The notes under the pieces: generated by a model
The model's database searches: none
Told to the model about the DNA's origin: nothing
What the model saw: only the letters and a program-made list of their open reading frames with translations
Shown: positions 60,847 to 64,000 of the stretch, piece by piece
Layout: every line of letters begins with the position of its first letter
How positions within the stretch are numbered: position 1 is the first letter of the stretch
Program-made: the position numbers and the translations under genes
From: Bog-793 sp050013835
GTDB taxonomy: Bacteria; Actinomycetota; Acidimicrobiia; Acidimicrobiales; Bog-793
Direction of reading: 5' to 3'
Length of the DNA stretch: 64,000 bases
Assembly: GCA_050013835.1 (NCBI GenBank)
Contig: JBEKEM010000001.1
Location: forward strand, 62,001 to 126,000

Positions 60847-62424
60847 ATGGACGGGCCAGAAGTCGACGATCCCCATCCCGCCTCCGCCGGGCTCGTCTAC
60901 GCCGACGTCACCCACCTCGGACTGGCGCTGTCGACCGGCGAGACGACGAGCGCCGCGCTGACCGAGGCGTGCCTCGCGCGGATCGCCACCCTCGACCGCG
61001 CCGGGCCGCGCCTGCATTCCGTGCTCGTCCTTGACCAGGCGGCCATGGACGTCGCCCGGGAACGCGACGCCGAGCGCGCCGCGGGGCGGGTGCGCGGGCC
61101 GCTGCACGGCATCCCGGTGCTCGTGAAGGACAATCTCGACACGGCCGGGCTCGCCTCGACGGCCGGCTCACTCGCCTTGGCGACCGCTCCGCCCGTGAGA
61201 GATGCTTTCGCCGTGCGGCGGCTGCGCGCCGCCGGTGCGATCGTCCTTGGCAAGACGAACCTCTCGGAGTGGGCGAACTTCCGCTCGACGCGCTCGGCGT
61301 CGGGATGGAGCGCCGTCGGCGGCCAGACGCGCAACCCGTTCGCGCTCGACCGCAGCCCGAGCGGGTCGTCGTCGGGCTCCGGCGCCGCCGTCGCCGCCGG
61401 ACTGGCGCCGCTCGCCGTCGGCACCGAGACCGACGGCTCGATCCTCAGTCCGGCGGCCGTCGCCGGGCTGGTCGGCATGAAGCCGACGGTCGGCCTGGTG
61501 AGCCGAGAGGGCGTCGTGCCGGTCGCCGCCAGCCAGGACACGCCAGGGCCGCTGGCCCGCTCCGTCGCCGGCGCCGCGGCGCTGCTCGGCGTGCTCGCCG
61601 GCGCCGACCCGCAGGATCCGGCGTCCGCCCGCCGCCCGGCGGACCTGCCCGCCGACTACCTGCCCTTCTGCCGGCCCGACGGTCTCGCCGGCCTGCGGAT
61701 CGGCGTCCCGCGCTGCGCCGAGAATCCGCGACCCCGGTTCCGTTTCTCCGGTTACCACGCCGCCTCGGACGCAGTGTTCGCCGACGGGCTCGCCGCGCTT
61801 CGACTCGCTGGCGCAACGGTTGTCGAGGACGTCGAGGTCCCGGGTGCCGAGGAAGAGGCGGAGCCCGACGACGAGCTCGTCGTGCTCTGCCACGAATTCC
61901 ACGCCGGCCTCGACGCGTACCTGGCGGCCCGGGCCGCGGCGGTCGGCGGCGGGCCCCGCTCGCTCGTCGACGTGATCGAGTTCAACGAGGCTCACGCCGA
62001 CGTCGAGCTCGCCCTTTTCGATCAGGACCTCCTCGAGCGCGCCGCCGCGACCGGGGGACTGGACGACGGGGCGTACCGTGCCGCCCGGGAGCGCTGTGAC
62101 GGGTGCTCGCGGGCGAGGGGGATCGACTGGGCCCTCGACGCCGGCGGCCTCGACGCCCTGGCCGTGCTCACGACGTCGCCGGCGTGGTTGGTCGACCATG
62201 TGATCGGCGACACCTTCCTCGGCGCCGGCTACAGCATCGCCGCTGTAGCGGGCTATCCGTCGATCACGGTCCCGATCGGCGCGGTGCACGGGCTGCCGGT
62301 CGGGCTGACGTTCCTCGGCCGGGCGTGGAGCGAGGGCGTGCTTCTCTCGGCCGCCGCCGGGCTCGAGGCGGCGCTCGGGCCGGCGCCTCGCCCGCGCTAT
62401 CTGCCGGTGAGCACGCTCGCCTGA
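60847..62424 (+). CDS. amidase signature enzyme
   Basis: 525 residues with the Ser-cisSer-Lys triad: Lys94 (GIPVLVKDN), cis-Ser in GSSSGSG (about 174), and nucleophile Ser197 in GTETDGSI. The N-terminal GPRLHSVLVLDQAAMDVARERDAERAAGR region is typical. It may hydrolyse amides or nitriles; GatA is unlikely because gatB and gatC are absent. It lies on the same strand between imuB and dnaE2, each of which carries SOS signals, but no LexA box lies before it. Start ATG 60847 follows GGGAGGATCC. Its insertion divides the mutasome. Confidence 0.93.
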   Translation: MDGPEVDDPHPASAGLVYADVTHLGLALSTGETTSAALTEACLARIATLDRAGPRLHSVLVLDQAAMDVARERDAERAAGRVRGPLHGIPVLVKDNLDTAGLASTAGSLALATAPPVRDAFAVRRLRAAGAIVLGKTNLSEWANFRSTRSASGWSAVGGQTRNPFALDRSPSGSSSGSGAAVAAGLAPLAVGTETDGSILSPAAVAGLVGMKPTVGLVSREGVVPVAASQDTPGPLARSVAGAAALLGVLAGADPQDPASARRPADLPADYLPFCRPDGLAGLRIGVPRCAENPRPRFRFSGYHAASDAVFADGLAALRLAGATVVEDVEVPGAEEEAEPDDELVVLCHEFHAGLDAYLAARAAAVGGGPRSLVDVIEFNEAHADVELALFDQDLLERAAATGGLDDGAYRAARERCDGCSRARGIDWALDAGGLDALAVLTTSPAWLVDHVIGDTFLGAGYSIAAVAGYPSITVPIGAVHGLPVGLTFLGRAWSEGVLLSAAAGLEAALGPAPRPRYLPVSTLA

Positions 62425-62471
62425 CGGTGCCGACCGGCGGGGCATCGGGGCAGTTGGCGGCCGCTGGCGAA

Positions 62472-62493
62472 TCGAACATACGTTCGATATCGT
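62472..62493 (+). promoter_or_regulatory. LexA (SOS) box and -10 element of dnaE2
   Basis: TCGAACATACGTTCGA (62472-62487) has the CGAAC-N4-GTTCG core, followed by TATCGT (62488-62493). The spacing core-TATCGT-first codon is exactly that found for imuA': TATCGT ends six bases before codon 1 and the box core ends thirteen bases before it. Confidence 0.9.
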
Positions 62494-62499
62494 CGTCCG

Positions 62500-64000
62500 A
62501 TCAGTTCGTTCAACCCGATCATCCCTTGGTCCGAGCTCGAGCGTCGCCTCTCGGGACGGCGTGACGACCGCACGCCGTCCCATGCCGGGGCGTGGCGCGC
62601 GACAGGTCGCGAGGCCGGGCCCCAGCTGGAGCGTCGCGAGCCTCCCCGCGGCGGGGTGCCCTACGCCGAGCTGCACTGCCATTCGAACTTCAGCTTCCTC
62701 GACGGCGCCTCGAGCCCCGAGGACCTTGCCGAGGAGGCAGCGCGTCTCGGGCTCGAGGCGCTTGCCCTCACCGACCACGACGGGTGCTACGGCGTCGTCC
62801 GCTTCGCCGCCGCCGCCCGGGAGTGCTCGCTGCCGACCGTCTTCGGCGCCGAGCTCTCGCTACCGGCCGGTGGGGCTTGCCGGCCCGAGGCGCGGGCCGG
62901 TGCGATCGACCCCGAGGCCGTCCACCTCGTCGTGCTGGCGCGGGATCCCGAGGGGTACGCCCAGCTGTCGATGGCGATCGCCCGCGCCCACCTCACCGGG
63001 GGCGAGAAGGGCCGGCCCGCTTACGACCTCGCCCTCCTCGCCGGGGCCCATGACGGCCACTGGTGCGTCCTCACCGGCTGCCGGCGGGGTGCCGTGCCGG
63101 CGGCGCTCCTCGCCCACGGTCCAGCCGCGGCGGCGCACGAGCTCGCCCGCCTCGTCGAGGCCTTCGGCCGTGACAACGTCGTCGTCGAGCTGTTCGACCA
63201 CAACACGCCGCTCGACGAGGCACGCAACGACGTCCTCGCCGAGCTCGCGATCCGTGCCGGCGTCGGCCTCGTCGCGACAGCGAACGCGCACTACGCCACG
63301 CCGTCGGGCTACGCGTTGGCGACGGCGCTCGCCGCCGTGCGCGCCCGGCGCAGCCTCGACGAGGTGGATGGTTGGCTCCCGCCGTGGGCCGGGGCCTCGT
63401 TGCGTTCGGGGGCCGAGCAGGAGCGGCGCTTCCGCCGCTACCCCGGGGCGGTCGAGGCGGCCGCCGAGCTCGGTCGGGCGTGCGCCTTCGACCTCCGGCT
63501 GATCGCCCCGGGCCTTCCGCCGTTCCCGGTGCCGGAGGGCACCAGTGAGGCGGGTTTCCTGCGCACACTCGCCGAGGCGGGCGGTACCCGCCGCTACGGC
63601 CCGCGCGCCGCCGCCCGCGTCCCCGGTGCCTGGGAGGCGATCGACCGGGAGCTCGGCGTCATCGAGATGCTCGGTTTCCCCGGCTACTTCCTCGTCGTCT
63701 GGGACATCGTCGAGTTCTGCCGGCGCGCCAACATCTACTGCCAGGGGAGGGGATCGGCGGCGAACTCGGCGGTTTGCTACGCCCTCGGGATCACGAACGC
63801 CGATGCCGTGGCGCTCGGATTGTTGTTCGAGCGGTTCCTTTCACCCGCCCGCGACGGGCCGCCGGACATCGACCTTGACATCGAGTCCGGCCGGCGGGAC
63901 GAGGTCATCGCCTACGTCTACGACCGCTACGGGCGGGAGCACGCCGCCCAGGTGGCGAACGTCATCACCTACCGCCCGCGCTCGGCGGTCCGCGACGTCG
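62500..64000 (+). CDS. dnaE2: error-prone DNA polymerase DnaE2 (3' end outside window), probable AUC start
   Basis: At least 500 residues. After SSFNPIIPWSELERRLSGR (the usual DnaE2 N-terminus begins M-xx-NPxIPWSELE) comes the PHP domain YAELHCHSNFSFLDGASS, LALTDHDG and FGAELSL. The polymerase core follows: GFPGYFLVVWDIVEFCR, QGRGSAANSAVCYALGIT, and the catalytic PPDIDLDIES. The reading frame is open from 62425 but has no ATG, GTG or TTG before the GTG at 62656. Codon ATC 62500 sits where Met belongs and at the position expected for a leaderless start. DnaE2 performs SOS mutagenesis with ImuA'B. Confidence 0.9.
   Translation, partial: MSSFNPIIPWSELERRLSGRRDDRTPSHAGAWRATGREAGPQLERREPPRGGVPYAELHCHSNFSFLDGASSPEDLAEEAARLGLEALALTDHDGCYGVVRFAAAARECSLPTVFGAELSLPAGGACRPEARAGAIDPEAVHLVVLARDPEGYAQLSMAIARAHLTGGEKGRPAYDLALLAGAHDGHWCVLTGCRRGAVPAALLAHGPAAAAHELARLVEAFGRDNVVVELFDHNTPLDEARNDVLAELAIRAGVGLVATANAHYATPSGYALATALAAVRARRSLDEVDGWLPPWAGASLRSGAEQERRFRRYPGAVEAAAELGRACAFDLRLIAPGLPPFPVPEGTSEAGFLRTLAEAGGTRRYGPRAAARVPGAWEAIDRELGVIEMLGFPGYFLVVWDIVEFCRRANIYCQGRGSAANSAVCYALGITNADAVALGLLFERFLSPARDGPPDIDLDIESGRRDEVIAYVYDRYGREHAAQVANVITYRPRSAVRDV

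Noticed and set aside
1..64000. CRISPR arrays or complete phage-defence system
   Set aside because: No spaced direct repeats or cas, restriction or other defence gene families were found; the only hint is the decayed patch near 55.6-56.6 kb.

Overview
The window is GC-rich (roughly 70% by eye) and carries several actinobacterial signatures: an SOS mutasome (imuA'/imuB/dnaE2) with CGAAC-N4-GTTCG LexA boxes, ergothioneine genes (egtD, egtB), a DevR/DosR-like response regulator, PdxS/PdxT, a resuscitation-promoting-factor-like protein, an Mtb12-like secreted protein, MurT/GatD, and GTG/TTG starts with likely leaderless transcripts. An actinobacterium, possibly of the Acidimicrobiia, is the best guess. 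The exact taxon is inference.

Layout. 1-3300: end of a LacI-type sugar regulator, fucU, a convergent fuculose-phosphate-aldolase-like gene, an IS remnant and an apparently autoregulated PadR gene. 3.8-8.0 kb: tRNA-Gly(GCC), dut, divergent orn, then two response regulators facing a PAS histidine kinase. 8-11.4 kb: a decayed ADP-forming acyl-CoA synthetase, msrA, a seven-repeat RCC1 lipoprotein and an ABM-fold protein. 11.4-26.1 kb: a pentose/deoxyhexose catabolic block with a fucose/arabinose-isomerase-fold enzyme, a sugar ABC importer (Tat-exported binding protein, permease, single-domain ATPase), an aldo/keto reductase, xylA, xylB, araB, araA, araD and a convergent araM-type glycerol-1-phosphate dehydrogenase. 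It would feed xylose and arabinose to xylulose-5-phosphate.

26.4-33 kb: SulP transporter plus DevR-like regulator, egtD-egtB, a CHAD protein and a secreted protein. 33-41.4 kb: a single-chain MurT-GatD fusion (peptidoglycan amidation), an AroE-like protein, a rhodanese, the tldD-tldE pair and a pyruvate kinase with an altered nucleotide/K+ loop. 41.4-45.5 kb: a btuFCD cobalamin importer behind a clear cobalamin riboswitch, and an FTR1 iron permease. 45.6-51.3 kb: peroxiredoxin, a TetR gene with promoter and operator followed by an internally deleted MFS efflux gene, pdxST, guaB and an Rpf-like protein.

51.7-58.1 kb: surE, an Mtb12-like secreted protein, a small membrane protein, an SRAP protein, a tandem GNAT, then a degraded accessory patch (nucleotidyltransferase remnant, an orphan ORF, a (PEPK)n tail behind an in-frame TAG), and a BNR-propeller/MoaD-like gene pair. 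58.3-64 kb: the SOS mutasome, imuA'-imuB and dnaE2 (cut by the window end), split by an amidase gene. Both mutasome transcription units have a LexA box and a TATCGT element at identical distances from the first codon, and dnaE2 has AUC where the start codon should be.
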